Numbered from the stretch's first letter, positions 1 to 6,387 are shown. The stretch: DNA of 12,159 nucleotides from JAMCZU01 sp964479405 (GCA_964479405.1 CAYZMA010000031.1:1-12159), one strand, 5' to 3'. Notes: generated by a model from the letters alone, not told the origin. A program made the numbers and translations.

Positions 1-291
1 AGTCCCAACAATGCCAATTTTTATTTTAAATATGTTGAAGGCGAATCTATTCTTTTAAGTCTTGATTTAGTCGGCATTGCTGCTTCTTCTGGTTCGGCTT
101 GCACCTCGCTTTCTTTAAAACCGTCCCATGTTTTAATGGCTACCTATGATGATGCCGAACGTTCACACGGTTCAATTCGTTTTACTTTAGGACAAGAAAC
201 CACCAAAGAAGAAATTGATTATACGATTTCAAATTTAAAAACAATTATTAAAAGATTAAGGGAAATTAGCCCTTTAGGAAGTACAAAATGA
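1..291 (+). CDS. Cysteine desulfurase (IscS/NifS family), C-terminal part
   Basis: This gene runs in from the left edge; only the last 96 codons, ending in TGA, are present. Cysteine desulfurases are PLP enzymes that take sulfur from L-cysteine as a persulfide and pass it to Fe-S scaffolds and tRNA thiolases. The visible part holds the active-site loop SSGSACTS, with the catalytic persulfide cysteine encoded at 100-102. It is followed by the usual C-terminal pattern: a substrate-binding stretch ending RSHGSIRFTLG, then a closing helix with TKEEIDYTISNL. The stop overlaps the next gene's start by four bases (ATGA at 288-291), so it is co-translated with the IscU-like scaffold. It is a plausible sulfur donor for MnmA encoded 3.7 kb downstream. 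The PLP lysine and start lie outside the window. IscS and NifS subtypes cannot be separated from this part. Confidence 0.95.
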   Translation, partial: SPNNANFYFKYVEGESILLSLDLVGIAASSGSACTSLSLKPSHVLMATYDDAERSHGSIRFTLGQETTKEEIDYTISNLKTIIKRLREISPLGSTK

Positions 292-695
292 AAAAAAATA
301 TATCTTCGCTCTATTCAAAAAAAGTGATGGAGCATTTTACCCATCCTCACAACATGGGGACAATCAAAAATCCGTCCGGCAAAGGTCGGGTTGGCAATCC
401 TGTTTGTGGCGATTTAATGGAACTTCAAATTAAAGTTGAAAAAAAAGCCGGCAAAGAATATATCAAAGAAGCAAAATTTCAGACTTTTGGTTGCGGGGCG
501 GCGATTGCAACATCATCAATGTTGACCGATATGATTGTGGGCAAAGATTTAGCAAAATTGGGAGAGGTTAGCAATAAATCCATTGTTAAGTCCTTAGATG
601 GTTTGCCGCCAGTCAAACGACATTGTTCGGTGCTGGCTGAAGAAGCGCTTATCAAAGCGGTGGCGGATTATCGGAAAAAAGATAAACAGAAGTAA
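288..695 (+). CDS. Fe-S cluster assembly scaffold, IscU/NifU N-terminal type
   Basis: This small cytoplasmic scaffold (135 aa) should receive persulfide sulfur from the desulfurase just upstream and build [2Fe-2S] clusters for transfer to apoproteins. All cluster ligands of the family are visible: Cys40 in NPVCGD with Asp42, Cys69 in FGCGAA, and Cys113 preceded by His112 in PPVKRHCS. The PPVK-HCS motif favours an IscU/NifU-type protein over SufU, which has an insertion before its last cysteine. About seven residues precede the usual YSKKVMEHF start. The ATG lies inside the stop of the upstream gene, with an AGGAA-like ribosome site at about 276-280. No NifU C-terminal domain follows. A two-gene desulfurase-scaffold unit is a minimal Fe-S pathway. 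Family call is firm; subtype is inferred. Confidence 0.95.
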   Translation: MKKNISSLYSKKVMEHFTHPHNMGTIKNPSGKGRVGNPVCGDLMELQIKVEKKAGKEYIKEAKFQTFGCGAAIATSSMLTDMIVGKDLAKLGEVSNKSIVKSLDGLPPVKRHCSVLAEEALIKAVADYRKKDKQK

Positions 696-701
696 AAATT
701 T

Positions 702-710
702 TGGTATAAT
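702..710 (+). promoter_or_regulatory. Extended -10 promoter, probably leaderless
   Basis: TGGTATAAT is a perfect extended -10 (TGnTATAAT). It lies seven bases after the scaffold gene's stop and six bases before the ATG at 717. Transcription would be expected to start at or next to that ATG. There is no Shine-Dalgarno sequence and no clear -35. The following mRNA is therefore probably leaderless (inference). Confidence 0.7.
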
Positions 711-716
711 GAATTT

Positions 717-1664
717 ATGATTTATATTGAAATCTTAATTATTTTAATTATTTTACTTCATGGCTGGATGGGGTTGCGTCGGGGTTTTTTGTCTCAAACC
801 CTTGATCTAATTGGAATTGTCATTTCATTTATTTTGTCTTTGCGCTATTTTGCTGTTGCGGCGACAATTTTTACAAATTGGGGTATAAGTTCTAATTTAG
901 CTAAACCAGTTGGTTTCTTGACTTTATGGGTTTTATTTCAGCTTGTTTTTTATTTAATTACTCTTTTAGTTTTTCACTATGTGCCAGAGTGGGTTAATGA
1001 CAACAAATTCAATCGTTTCTTTGGAATTATTCCGGGGCTTTTGAAGGGAATCGTAGTGGCGGCAATTATTTTAATGATTTGTTTTATCTTGCCTGTTTCA
1101 CCGGCGTTTAAAGATAATTTGGTTAAGTATCCTATTTCAGGTTTTTTTATTAAATCATCGGCCATGGCTGAATTACAAATGGAAAAAGTTTTTGATGGTG
1201 TTAAATCTTTGAACTTTTTTGGCACAGTTTCGCAAAATGAAGAAATGACCAAACTTGATTTCAAAGTGGATAAATTTAGTGTTGACGAAAATTCAGAAAA
1301 TAAAATGATTAATTTAGTCAATAGTGAAAGGGCAAAAGCGGGTCTTCAACCTTTAATGTTAGATCCGACAATTCGGACAGTGGCTCGATTTCATTCAATT
1401 GATATGGCTAAAAATGGCTATTTCTCTCATGTTAATTTAGCGGGTAAAACACCGGCAGACAGAATGACTGCCGGCGGTGTTACTTATTGGCTAGCGGGTG
1501 AAAATATTGCTCTGGCGCCCAATGTTGATTTGGCCGAGATTGGTTTTATGAATTCGCCAAAACATCGTGATAATATCTTGGATCCAAAATATGGTCGGAT
1601 TGGTGTTGGTATTATTGATATGGGTGTTTATGGCAAAATGGTAACGCAGAATTTTGCTGATTAA
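717..1664 (+). CDS. CvpA-family membrane protein fused to a CAP (SCP/YkwD-like) domain
   Basis: The protein has 315 residues in two parts. Residues 1-130 form four hydrophobic segments (about 2-15, 28-50, 65-88, 106-127) with the GxxRGF motif near residue 20, typical of the CvpA family. Residues 193-315 form a CAP domain: NLVNSERAKAGLQPL, then His226, NGYFSHVN with His238, GENIA with Glu262, and SPKHRDNIL with His283. These are the conserved residues of the CAP cavity. By topology the CAP domain probably lies outside the membrane. YkwD-like CAP proteins have no settled biochemical role; cell-envelope or surface functions are usually proposed. The ATG at 717 follows a TGGTATAAT box by six bases and has no ribosome site. 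folD follows at once. Domain calls are strong, function unknown. Confidence 0.88.
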   Translation: MIYIEILIILIILLHGWMGLRRGFLSQTLDLIGIVISFILSLRYFAVAATIFTNWGISSNLAKPVGFLTLWVLFQLVFYLITLLVFHYVPEWVNDNKFNRFFGIIPGLLKGIVVAAIILMICFILPVSPAFKDNLVKYPISGFFIKSSAMAELQMEKVFDGVKSLNFFGTVSQNEEMTKLDFKVDKFSVDENSENKMINLVNSERAKAGLQPLMLDPTIRTVARFHSIDMAKNGYFSHVNLAGKTPADRMTAGGVTYWLAGENIALAPNVDLAEIGFMNSPKHRDNILDPKYGRIGVGIIDMGVYGKMVTQNFAD

Positions 1665-1674
1665 GGAGTTTAAA

Positions 1675-2478
1675 ATGGTTTTATTAGGCAAACCAGTGGC
1701 GGAAAATATTTATCTTAAATTAAAAAAAGATATTGAAGTTCTTCAAAAAAAACACATTATGCCGACGATGGGGGTTATTTTAGTCGGCGAAGATCCGGCC
1801 AGTCTTTCTTATGTTAAAATTAAAGAAAAAATAGCTAAAAATTTAGGGATTGGTTTTAAACTTTTTCATTTGCCCGGTATTGTCTCGGAAAAAGAAGTAG
1901 AGAAATTAATTTGTGAACTAAATATAAATAAATATATTAGTGGTATTATTGTTCAATTACCACTGCCAACTGACTTTCAAACAGAGAAAATTTTAAAGCA
2001 AATCAAATCGGAAAAAGATGTTGATGGTTTTTATGGAGCATATCCTGCGCCGACTGTTCAAGCGATTTTAGAAATTTTAAAGTTTTATAAAATAAATATT
2101 AATGATAAAAAAATAGTCATTGTTGGGTATGGTAGATTAGTGGGTCAACCTTTGGAAAAAATGCTTTTAAAGCTTGGTCTAAAACCAGTTGTTTGCGATT
2201 CCAAAACTGCTGGCTTAAAAGCTAAAATTTTAGAGGCTGATATTATTGTCACGGCTGTTGGAGTACAATCTTTAATTAAGTCTGATATGGTCAAGGCTGG
2301 GACAATTATTATTGATGCCGGCAATTCTGAAGTGGCTGGTAAAATGGTCGGGGATGTGGACCCGAAAGTTTATTTTAAAATCAAAGCTTACTCGCCGGTA
2401 CCCGGTGGCGTTGGCCCGGTTACAGTGGCATGTCTAATGAAAAATGTTGTTGATGCAACCAAAATGTCCACCTCGTAG
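1675..2478 (+). CDS. folD: Bifunctional methylenetetrahydrofolate dehydrogenase/cyclohydrolase FolD
   Basis: FolD interconverts 5,10-methylene-, methenyl- and 10-formyl-tetrahydrofolate using NADP, supplying one-carbon units. From the ATG at 1675 it has 267 residues. This start is chosen because AAGGAG at 1663-1668 sits six bases upstream; a TTG at 1654 in the same frame would overlap the previous gene and lacks a ribosome site. Visible motifs are SYVKIK with the family's Tyr46 and catalytic Lys50, IVQLPLP (92-98), DVDGF (115-119), a nucleotide-binding stretch GYGRLVGQP (151-159) and the signature PVPGGVGPVTVACL (241-254). Two oddities stand out. The segment after DVDGF is about ten residues shorter than in E. 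coli FolD and lacks the usual PCTP motif. The nucleotide loop reads GYG instead of the common GRS. The last codons and stop lie inside a 21-bp palindrome. Confidence 0.95.
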   Translation: MVLLGKPVAENIYLKLKKDIEVLQKKHIMPTMGVILVGEDPASLSYVKIKEKIAKNLGIGFKLFHLPGIVSEKEVEKLICELNINKYISGIIVQLPLPTDFQTEKILKQIKSEKDVDGFYGAYPAPTVQAILEILKFYKININDKKIVIVGYGRLVGQPLEKMLLKLGLKPVVCDSKTAGLKAKILEADIIVTAVGVQSLIKSDMVKAGTIIIDAGNSEVAGKMVGDVDPKVYFKIKAYSPVPGGVGPVTVACLMKNVVDATKMSTS

Positions 2479-2485
2479 GTGGACA
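2465..2485. repeat. 21-bp palindrome, CCACC/GGTGG family (copy 1)
   Basis: Perfect 9-bp arms TGTCCACCT and AGGTGGACA flank the loop CGT. The folD stop codon (2476-2478) is inside it, so the last FolD residues come from the repeat. No T-run follows, so it is not a classical terminator. Three more 21-bp hairpins of the same 9-3-9 design occur at 3623, 3829 and 10316. Confidence 0.75.
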
Positions 2486-2553
2486 ATAGGTTTGGGGATG
2501 TAAAGAATTATTGACAGTATGATTTATGAAGAGTTTGCAACTAAATTTATAAT

Positions 2554-2601
2554 TAAAATAGTGTAATAAAACTACGGTCGTAGAAATATCGCACTATTTT
2601 A
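2554..2601. promoter_or_regulatory. Two-level palindrome downstream of the PaaX-like gene
   Basis: The 39-bp core (2557-2595) reads AATAGTGTAA, five bases, CTACGGTCGTAG, four bases, ATCGCACT. An inner dyad (CTACG/CGTAG) is nested in an outer dyad (AGTG/CACT), both with one centre. In this copy the outer arms extend to 10 bp (TAAAATAGTG and CACTATTTTA). It overlaps the stop codon of the minus-strand regulator at 2594-2596. A TATAAT at 2548-2553 abuts it. The rest of the 2479-2593 gap holds only a TTGACA at 2511-2516 without a properly spaced -10. Operator, mobile-unit end and terminator hairpin are all possible. Confidence 0.65.
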
Positions 2602-3190
2602 TTTTTAAATCATTACTTTGTAGAATATTTTCTTTTAAAAAATACTCAATAATTCTGTCTTCTCCTTGTATAATTTCCGAGATCATTGTGGTAACATATT
2701 TTTTAATATTAAGTATTTCTGATAAAAAGGTAATTTCTTTAGTGCACTCAAATGGATAAGCGTAAACACTTTTCTGTATTTGAATGAATCCCATTCTTTT
2801 CAAACTGTCTCGGAATAAATCTCGGTTATAATGTAACTTTTCTGGCACATCAAAAATTACTACTCGCCATTTCTGGTCCCATTTTGCTATTCTTTTAATA
2901 ATTAAAGTGTTAATTTTTAAAATATTGGAATGCTTTATACCCTTTGGCGTCAATTCTATATACTTTTCTTTGTTTTCAACAACTATTTGGATGTATTTTT
3001 TTCTTTGTAAATATTTTAAATGATAAAGAAAATTAGATCGATCAATTTCTCTTTGCTCAAGATATTTATTAATTGATTTTCTATAGATTCGGCTGGCTAA
3101 GAAAAAAGGGGTTGTTATGTCAAAAAGTGAAAGCAGAATCTCCTTTGAAGTAAGTTTAACAATTTCCAAATCTTGTTTGTAAATTTTCAT
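2594..3190 (-). CDS. PaaX-like transcriptional repressor with Cas2-like C-terminal domain
   Basis: The protein has 198 residues. Residues 15-90 look like a winged helix-turn-helix (KEILLSLFD, then a helical stretch, YLQRKKYIQ, a wing ending YIELTPKG). Residues 105-185 match the ferredoxin-like fold shared by PaaX and Cas2: WRVVIFDVPEK with Asp114, NRDLFRDSLKRMGF, then IQKSVYAYPFE. PaaX itself represses phenylacetate catabolism, but no such genes are here and many such proteins in CPR genomes have no known target. Despite the Cas2-like domain there is no CRISPR array or cas1 in view. The gene is AT-rich, opposite to its neighbours, and bracketed by two 39-bp palindromes. The one at 3218-3256 covers the -35 region of its own promoter, suggesting autoregulation. 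The ATG lies eight bases from a TGATATAAT box without a ribosome site. Confidence 0.85.
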   Translation of the reverse strand: MKIYKQDLEIVKLTSKEILLSLFDITTPFFLASRIYRKSINKYLEQREIDRSNFLYHLKYLQRKKYIQIVVENKEKYIELTPKGIKHSNILKINTLIIKRIAKWDQKWRVVIFDVPEKLHYNRDLFRDSLKRMGFIQIQKSVYAYPFECTKEITFLSEILNIKKYVTTMISEIIQGEDRIIEYFLKENILQSNDLKIK

Positions 3191-3198
3191 ACATCTAA

Positions 3199-3207
3199 AT
3201 TATATCA
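3199..3207 (-). promoter_or_regulatory. Extended -10 of the PaaX-like gene, probably leaderless
   Basis: On the minus strand this reads TGATATAAT, an extended -10, with eight bases to the ATG at 3190. No Shine-Dalgarno is present, so the transcript likely starts at the start codon. The expected -35 position falls in 3222-3227, within the palindrome, which fits repression by steric block. Confidence 0.65.
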
Positions 3208-3217
3208 AAAAGAAAGA

Positions 3218-3256
3218 AATAGTGTAAGATTTCTACGACCGTAGGAAAATCGCACT
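3218..3256. promoter_or_regulatory. Putative operator: two-level palindrome upstream of the PaaX-like gene
   Basis: Copy 2 of the 39-bp element reads AATAGTGTAA, five bases, CTACGACCGTAG, four bases, ATCGCACT. It matches the downstream copy at 31 of 39 positions in the same orientation with no gaps. The differences are mostly in the two spacers, while AGTG/CACT and CTACG/CGTAG are kept. That is the pattern of a protein-binding site. It overlaps the -35 region of the minus-strand regulator and ends one base before a TTGACA (3258-3263) pointing towards the small membrane gene, so it could control both directions. Confidence 0.65.
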
Positions 3257-3337
3257 CTTGACAAGCAGAGAAAGAGAGTTAAATGAAAATTAGGAAGGCA
3301 AAAAGCTTTCTAAAAGTTTAAAAATTTGAGGAGGAAA

Positions 3338-3603
3338 ATGAATACTTTATTTTATTAGCATGCATATTTCTTGTTTTAGGACTTATAAAGAGAAACAAGA
3401 GTTTAATTTGGATTTCAGTTAGAATATTTATAGTATGGTTTATCTACAGGATGTTAACTGGTGATTGGGTTTTATTATTTTATGGTCCTTTTGTATTAGC
3501 AATAATATTAATGATTATTGGGGTTGTTAATAAGAACATAACCTTGAAGTTGATTTCAATCGGATTATTTATTGTTTGGATTATGTTTTTGTTTTTTCTC
3601 TAA
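3338..3603 (+). pseudogene. Small three-helix membrane protein gene with a one-base frameshift
   Basis: A strong ribosome site (GAGGAGG, 3328-3334) precedes the ATG at 3338, but this frame stops after six codons (MNTLFY, TAG at 3356). A different frame is open from 3322 to the TAA at 3601-3603. It encodes a typical hydrophobic protein: LLACIFLVLGLI, then KRNKSLIW, then three membrane segments ending in IVWIMFLFFL. Adding one T to the T-run at 3350-3353 joins the frames into an 88-residue protein starting MNTLFLLACIF. The break is therefore a recent mutation, an assembly error, or less likely frameshifted expression. Without it only 50 residues from the ATG at 3451 could be made. I do not recognise the family. 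A 12-codon reading frame (3283-3321) precedes it; I do not call it a gene. Confidence 0.55.
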
Positions 3604-3622
3604 ATCTCTCGTATTACCAAAA

Positions 3623-3643
3623 GTAACACCTACGCGGTGCTAC
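3623..3643. repeat. 21-bp imperfect palindrome (copy 2)
   Basis: Arms GTAACACCT and CGGTGCTAC flank ACG; seven of nine positions pair. Partial pairing continues outward to about 3617-3649. It lies between the broken membrane gene and the mnmA promoter. It has the same 9-3-9 design and ACC/GGT core as the copies at 2465, 3829 and 10316. Confidence 0.55.
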
Positions 3644-3668
3644 CTTTCTGGTTTTAAGGGAAAAAATA

Positions 3669-3677
3669 TGGTAAGAT
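3669..3677 (+). promoter_or_regulatory. Extended -10 promoter of mnmA, probably leaderless
   Basis: TGGTAAGAT is a one-mismatch extended -10, nine bases before the mnmA ATG. No ribosome site lies in the intervening ATTGCTACT. The likely transcript start is at or within a few bases of the start codon. Confidence 0.55.
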
Positions 3678-3686
3678 ATTGCTACT

Positions 3687-4862
3687 ATGAAAAAGACAGT
3701 TGTTTGCGCCATGAGTGGCGGAGTGGATTCGTCAGTGACGGCGGCCTTGCTCCGAAAACAAGGTTATAATGTCATCGGTGTTTTTATGAAACTTTGGTCC
3801 GATTATCAAGATGACGAACCAATTAAAAAGCCCACTTCCAAGGTGGGCTATAATCGGTCAAAGGAAAATATTTGTTGTTCGCTGGAAGCTTCAATCGCGG
3901 CGCGGGCGGTGGCGGCAAAACTAAAGATTCCTTTTTATGTTGTCAATTTTGAAGATGAATTTAAAAAAACTGTCGTGGACTACTATATTTTAGAACACGA
4001 AGCGGGGCGCACTCCCAATCCGTGCGTTATTTGTAATCGCGATATTAAGGGAGAGATTTTGCTTAAAAAAGCAATTGAATTAAAGGCAGATTATCTTGCT
4101 ACCGGTCATTACGCTAGAATTGAAAGTAAAAATGACAAAATCCAAATGTCAAATGACAAACAAAAATCTAAATGTCAAAATCCTAATGTCAAATATCAAC
4201 TACTACAAGCCAAGGATAAGACCAAGGACCAAACTTATTTTTTGTGGATGCTTAAGCAAGAACATTTAAAACATATTCTTTTTCCAATTGGCGACTACGA
4301 AAAATCGGAAGTTCGTAAAATGGCAAAGAAAATGGGGCTACCGACGGCCGAGAGAAAAGAATCTCAAGGAATTTGCTTTATTCCAAGCCGGGATATTGGG
4401 ACATTTCTGCGTCGGCAGACTAAAAAATTGACTAAAGTTGGAAATATTATTGATATGAAGGGAAATATCCTTGGCCAACACCATGGTCTGATTGATTATA
4501 CTATTGGCCAGCGGGAGCGTTTAGGGCTGGGTGGTCCAAAAGCTTATTTTGTGGTAAAATTAAATAGTCAGACAAATACGCTTCTTGTCGGTGATGAAAA
4601 AGATTTATTTCAAAAAGAATTGATCGCCACTGACTTGAATTGGCTTGGCGAAGTTCAAGGCAAAATTCAAGCAAAGATTCGCTATGGTCACTCGGCTGAA
4701 AATTGCCAGATAGAAAAAATTTCGGAAGACAAAATTAAAGTCATTTTTGAAAAATCCCAACGAGCAATTACTCCCGGCCAATCAATTGTTTTTTATAGGA
4801 ATGAACAAGTTTTAGGCGGGGGTGTAATAAATCCGCCAGCTGGCGAAAAAGGAGAGCTTTGA
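3687..4862 (+). CDS. mnmA: tRNA-specific 2-thiouridylase MnmA
   Basis: MnmA adenylates and thiolates U34 of tRNAs for Lys, Glu and Gln in the cytoplasm, using persulfide sulfur that starts with a cysteine desulfurase such as the one at the left edge. The ATP-binding PP-loop SGGVDSS is at residues 10-16. The two catalytic cysteines are Cys116 (NPCVICN) and Cys230 (GICF). GRTPNP, ATGHYARIE, KDQTYFL and TPGQSIVFY follow the family order. At 391 residues it is about 20-30 longer than usual. The extra length comes from repeat-derived inserts near residues 48-54 (a palindrome encoding PTSKVGY) and 149-168 (an AATGTCAAA micro-repeat, KC-rich). A third palindrome lies in the C-terminal tail. The stop overlaps the ctpA start by four bases. 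Confidence 0.96.
   Translation: MKKTVVCAMSGGVDSSVTAALLRKQGYNVIGVFMKLWSDYQDDEPIKKPTSKVGYNRSKENICCSLEASIAARAVAAKLKIPFYVVNFEDEFKKTVVDYYILEHEAGRTPNPCVICNRDIKGEILLKKAIELKADYLATGHYARIESKNDKIQMSNDKQKSKCQNPNVKYQLLQAKDKTKDQTYFLWMLKQEHLKHILFPIGDYEKSEVRKMAKKMGLPTAERKESQGICFIPSRDIGTFLRRQTKKLTKVGNIIDMKGNILGQHHGLIDYTIGQRERLGLGGPKAYFVVKLNSQTNTLLVGDEKDLFQKELIATDLNWLGEVQGKIQAKIRYGHSAENCQIEKISEDKIKVIFEKSQRAITPGQSIVFYRNEQVLGGGVINPPAGEKGEL
3829..3849. repeat. 21-bp palindrome inside mnmA (copy 3)
   Basis: Arms AGCCCACTT and AGGTGGGCT flank CCA, with one G-T pair. It encodes PTSKVGY, an insert of seven codons in the loop between KLW and the conserved NICCS stretch, so the reading frame is kept. E. coli MnmA has no matching segment there (recalled, not aligned). 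Confidence 0.7.
4131..4199. repeat. In-frame AATGTCAAA micro-repeat array inside mnmA
   Basis: Imperfect units of AATGTCAAA and AATGACAAA are strung together with AAAATCC spacers. They encode about 20 polar residues (149-168) between ATGHYARIE and YQLLQAKDK, which are nearly adjacent in other MnmA proteins. This looks like an inserted low-complexity element that kept the frame. Confidence 0.7.
4832..4847. repeat. 16-bp TCCGCCA palindrome, copy 1 (mnmA 3' end)
   Basis: TCCGCCAG faces CTGGCGAA, with a perfect 12-bp core CGCCAGCTGGCG. It encodes the last residues of MnmA (NPPAGE). It is related to the copies at 11895 and 11993. Confidence 0.6.
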
Positions 4863-6058
4863 AAAATTTTAAAAAAGTTTCTATCATTGTTGTTATTCTT
4901 TGGGTAGCAATTATTTTTTATTTTGTTGGCTATTTAATTGGCCACAAAAATATTGTTTTTGAAACAAATTACAAACCTAAGATTACTAATTTGGAACTTA
5001 AAAAACCGGAAAGTGTTGATTTTGGTGTTTTTTGGAAAGCTTGGAATGCGATTTCCGATAAATATGTCGGCACTCTTTCTCCTCAAAAAATGGTCAACGG
5101 CGCCATTAAAGGTATGGTAGAGGCTTTAGGCGATCCTTACTCCAGCTTTCTAGACCAGACTGAGAATGGTCAATTGCAACAAGATTTGGCGGGTAAATTT
5201 GAAGGAATCGGGGCGGAACTTTCTAAAAAAGATGGCAAAATAATTGTCATTGCGCCACTTGCTGATTCGCCAGCTGAAAAAGCGGGCATTAAAGCTCAAG
5301 ATCAAATTTTAGCCATTGACGGCAAGGACACTTCAAATTATTCTCTTGACGAGGCGGTTTCTAAAATTCGCGGGGCAAAAGGCACAGATGTAACTTTATT
5401 GATTAATCGTGAAGGCTTTCCATCGCCGCGGGAATACAAAATAACCAGACAAACGATTACGGTAAATTCGGTCAAATGGGAAATGAAAGGCGAGATTGGC
5501 TATATTGAAATTTCTCAATTTGGTGACGAGACGTCGTCTCTAGCCAAAAAAGCGGCGGAGGAGCTAGCGCAAAAAAAACCGAAAGCGATTGTTTTGGACT
5601 TGCGCAATAACCCGGGTGGTTATTTGGATTCGGCTGTTGATGTCGCCTCGCTTTTTGTGTCGTCTGGTTCGGTTGTGGTCAAAGAGCAATACAAAGATGG
5701 TCATAAAGATGAATTAAAAACAACTTTTGAACCAATTTTGGGTGGTTATAAAGTGATTGTTTTGGTCAATGAAGGTTCGGCTTCCGCTTCGGAAATTGTT
5801 GCCGGCGCTTTGCAAGATTTGCGTGGCGCCACTTTAATTGGCAAAAAAACTTTTGGCAAGGGTTCGGTTCAGGAAATTCAAAATCTTGATACTTTGTCGG
5901 TTTTAAAACTAACTATTGCCAAATGGCTGACGCCCAACGACAGAACTATTGACAAAGAAGGAATTAAGCCTAATATTGAAGTTGACTTAACTGAAACCGA
6001 TCAAGCGCAAAATAAAGATCCACAGCTAGATAAAGCATTAGAAGAGGCAGGAAAATAA
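4859..6058 (+). CDS. C-terminal processing peptidase, S41 family, membrane-anchored
   Basis: The protein has 399 residues. An N-terminal hydrophobic segment (about 7-28) anchors it, with the rest probably outside the membrane. A PDZ domain (about 112-190, FEGIGAEL to the AGIKAQDQILAIDG stretch) precedes the S41 catalytic core. Ser309 in GSASASE and Lys334 in TFGKGSVQ form the Ser-Lys dyad, spaced 25 residues apart as in D1 processing protease, with Glu312 three residues after the serine. LRNNPGGYL is the substrate-side loop. Such proteases cut unfolded or C-terminally exposed envelope proteins. The start codon is TTG at 4859, overlapping the mnmA stop (TTGA); GGAG at 4851-4854 supports it. 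It is coupled to mnmA upstream and to rplI downstream by a one-base overlap. Family and catalytic residues are clear; the substrate is unknown. Confidence 0.95.
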   Translation: MKNFKKVSIIVVILWVAIIFYFVGYLIGHKNIVFETNYKPKITNLELKKPESVDFGVFWKAWNAISDKYVGTLSPQKMVNGAIKGMVEALGDPYSSFLDQTENGQLQQDLAGKFEGIGAELSKKDGKIIVIAPLADSPAEKAGIKAQDQILAIDGKDTSNYSLDEAVSKIRGAKGTDVTLLINREGFPSPREYKITRQTITVNSVKWEMKGEIGYIEISQFGDETSSLAKKAAEELAQKKPKAIVLDLRNNPGGYLDSAVDVASLFVSSGSVVVKEQYKDGHKDELKTTFEPILGGYKVIVLVNEGSASASEIVAGALQDLRGATLIGKKTFGKGSVQEIQNLDTLSVLKLTIAKWLTPNDRTIDKEGIKPNIEVDLTETDQAQNKDPQLDKALEEAGK

Positions 6059-6354
6059 TGGCACAAGTTCAAGTAGTTTTACTCAAAGATGTTCCCGGTT
6101 TAGGACAAGAAGGGGAATTAGTCAGAGTAAAATTGGGTTATTTTCGCAATTTTTTACTTCCTAAGAAATTGGTAGCTCTGCCCGGGTCAGCCCCGGCGCG
6201 AGAAATACTTTCAAAATTGAAGGAGAAAAAAACAGAAAAATCAAAAAAAGTGGAAGTAAAACGTGAAAAGAAAGTAGTACAAGAGAAGAAACAGCAAGTG
6301 ATGAAAGAGAAAAAAGCAAAATTATTGTCAAAAAAAGTTAAAAAAGTGGTATAA
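6058..6354 (+). CDS. rplI: Ribosomal protein bL9, N-terminal domain plus lysine-rich tail
   Basis: Residues 1-45 match the bL9 N-terminal domain that binds 23S rRNA: VVLLKDVPGLGQEGELVRVKLGYFRNFLLPKKLVAL, with the GYFRNFLLP motif. Usual bL9 has about 148 residues, with a long helix and a separate C-terminal domain. Here only 98 residues are present. After residue 50 comes a charged helix extremely rich in Lys, with Glu and Val, and no C-terminal domain. The stop is followed by a good promoter rather than remnants of the lost domain, so the short form looks native. The start overlaps the protease stop by one base (TAATG). Its own last codons GTG GTA TAA create the next gene's promoter. Identity is firm; function of the tail is unknown. 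Confidence 0.9.
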   Translation: MAQVQVVLLKDVPGLGQEGELVRVKLGYFRNFLLPKKLVALPGSAPAREILSKLKEKKTEKSKKVEVKREKKVVQEKKQQVMKEKKAKLLSKKVKKVV

Positions 6355-6355
6355 T
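6347..6355 (+). promoter_or_regulatory. Extended -10 promoter embedded in the rplI stop
   Basis: TGGTATAAT is a perfect extended -10 formed by the last rplI codons and stop. TTGTCA at 6325-6330 is a possible -35 with a long 19-base spacer. Here a leader of about 25 bases with GGAGGGG (6377-6383) leads to the ATG at 6388, so this transcript is not leaderless. Confidence 0.7.
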
Positions 6356-6387
6356 GTAATTAGACTAATGTAATACGGAGGGGAAAA

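Noticed and set aside
1654..1674. Upstream TTG start for folD
   Set aside because: It overlaps the CAP gene and has no ribosome site, while AAGGAG is well placed for the ATG at 1675.
2465..2485. folD-end palindrome as an intrinsic terminator
   Set aside because: No T-run follows, and sister copies lie inside coding regions of mnmA and ligA.
2508..2553. TTGACA (2511) with TATAAT (2548) as one promoter
   Set aside because: The spacer is 31 bases, far from the usual 16-18, and no gene starts downstream on the plus strand.
2594..3190. Cas2-like domain as a sign of a CRISPR-Cas locus
   Set aside because: A winged-helix N-terminus makes it PaaX-like; no repeat-spacer array, cas1 or other cas gene is in the window.
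3572..3769. 65-codon plus-strand frame before mnmA
   Set aside because: It overlaps the PP-loop start of mnmA in another frame, lacks a ribosome site and does not look like a protein.
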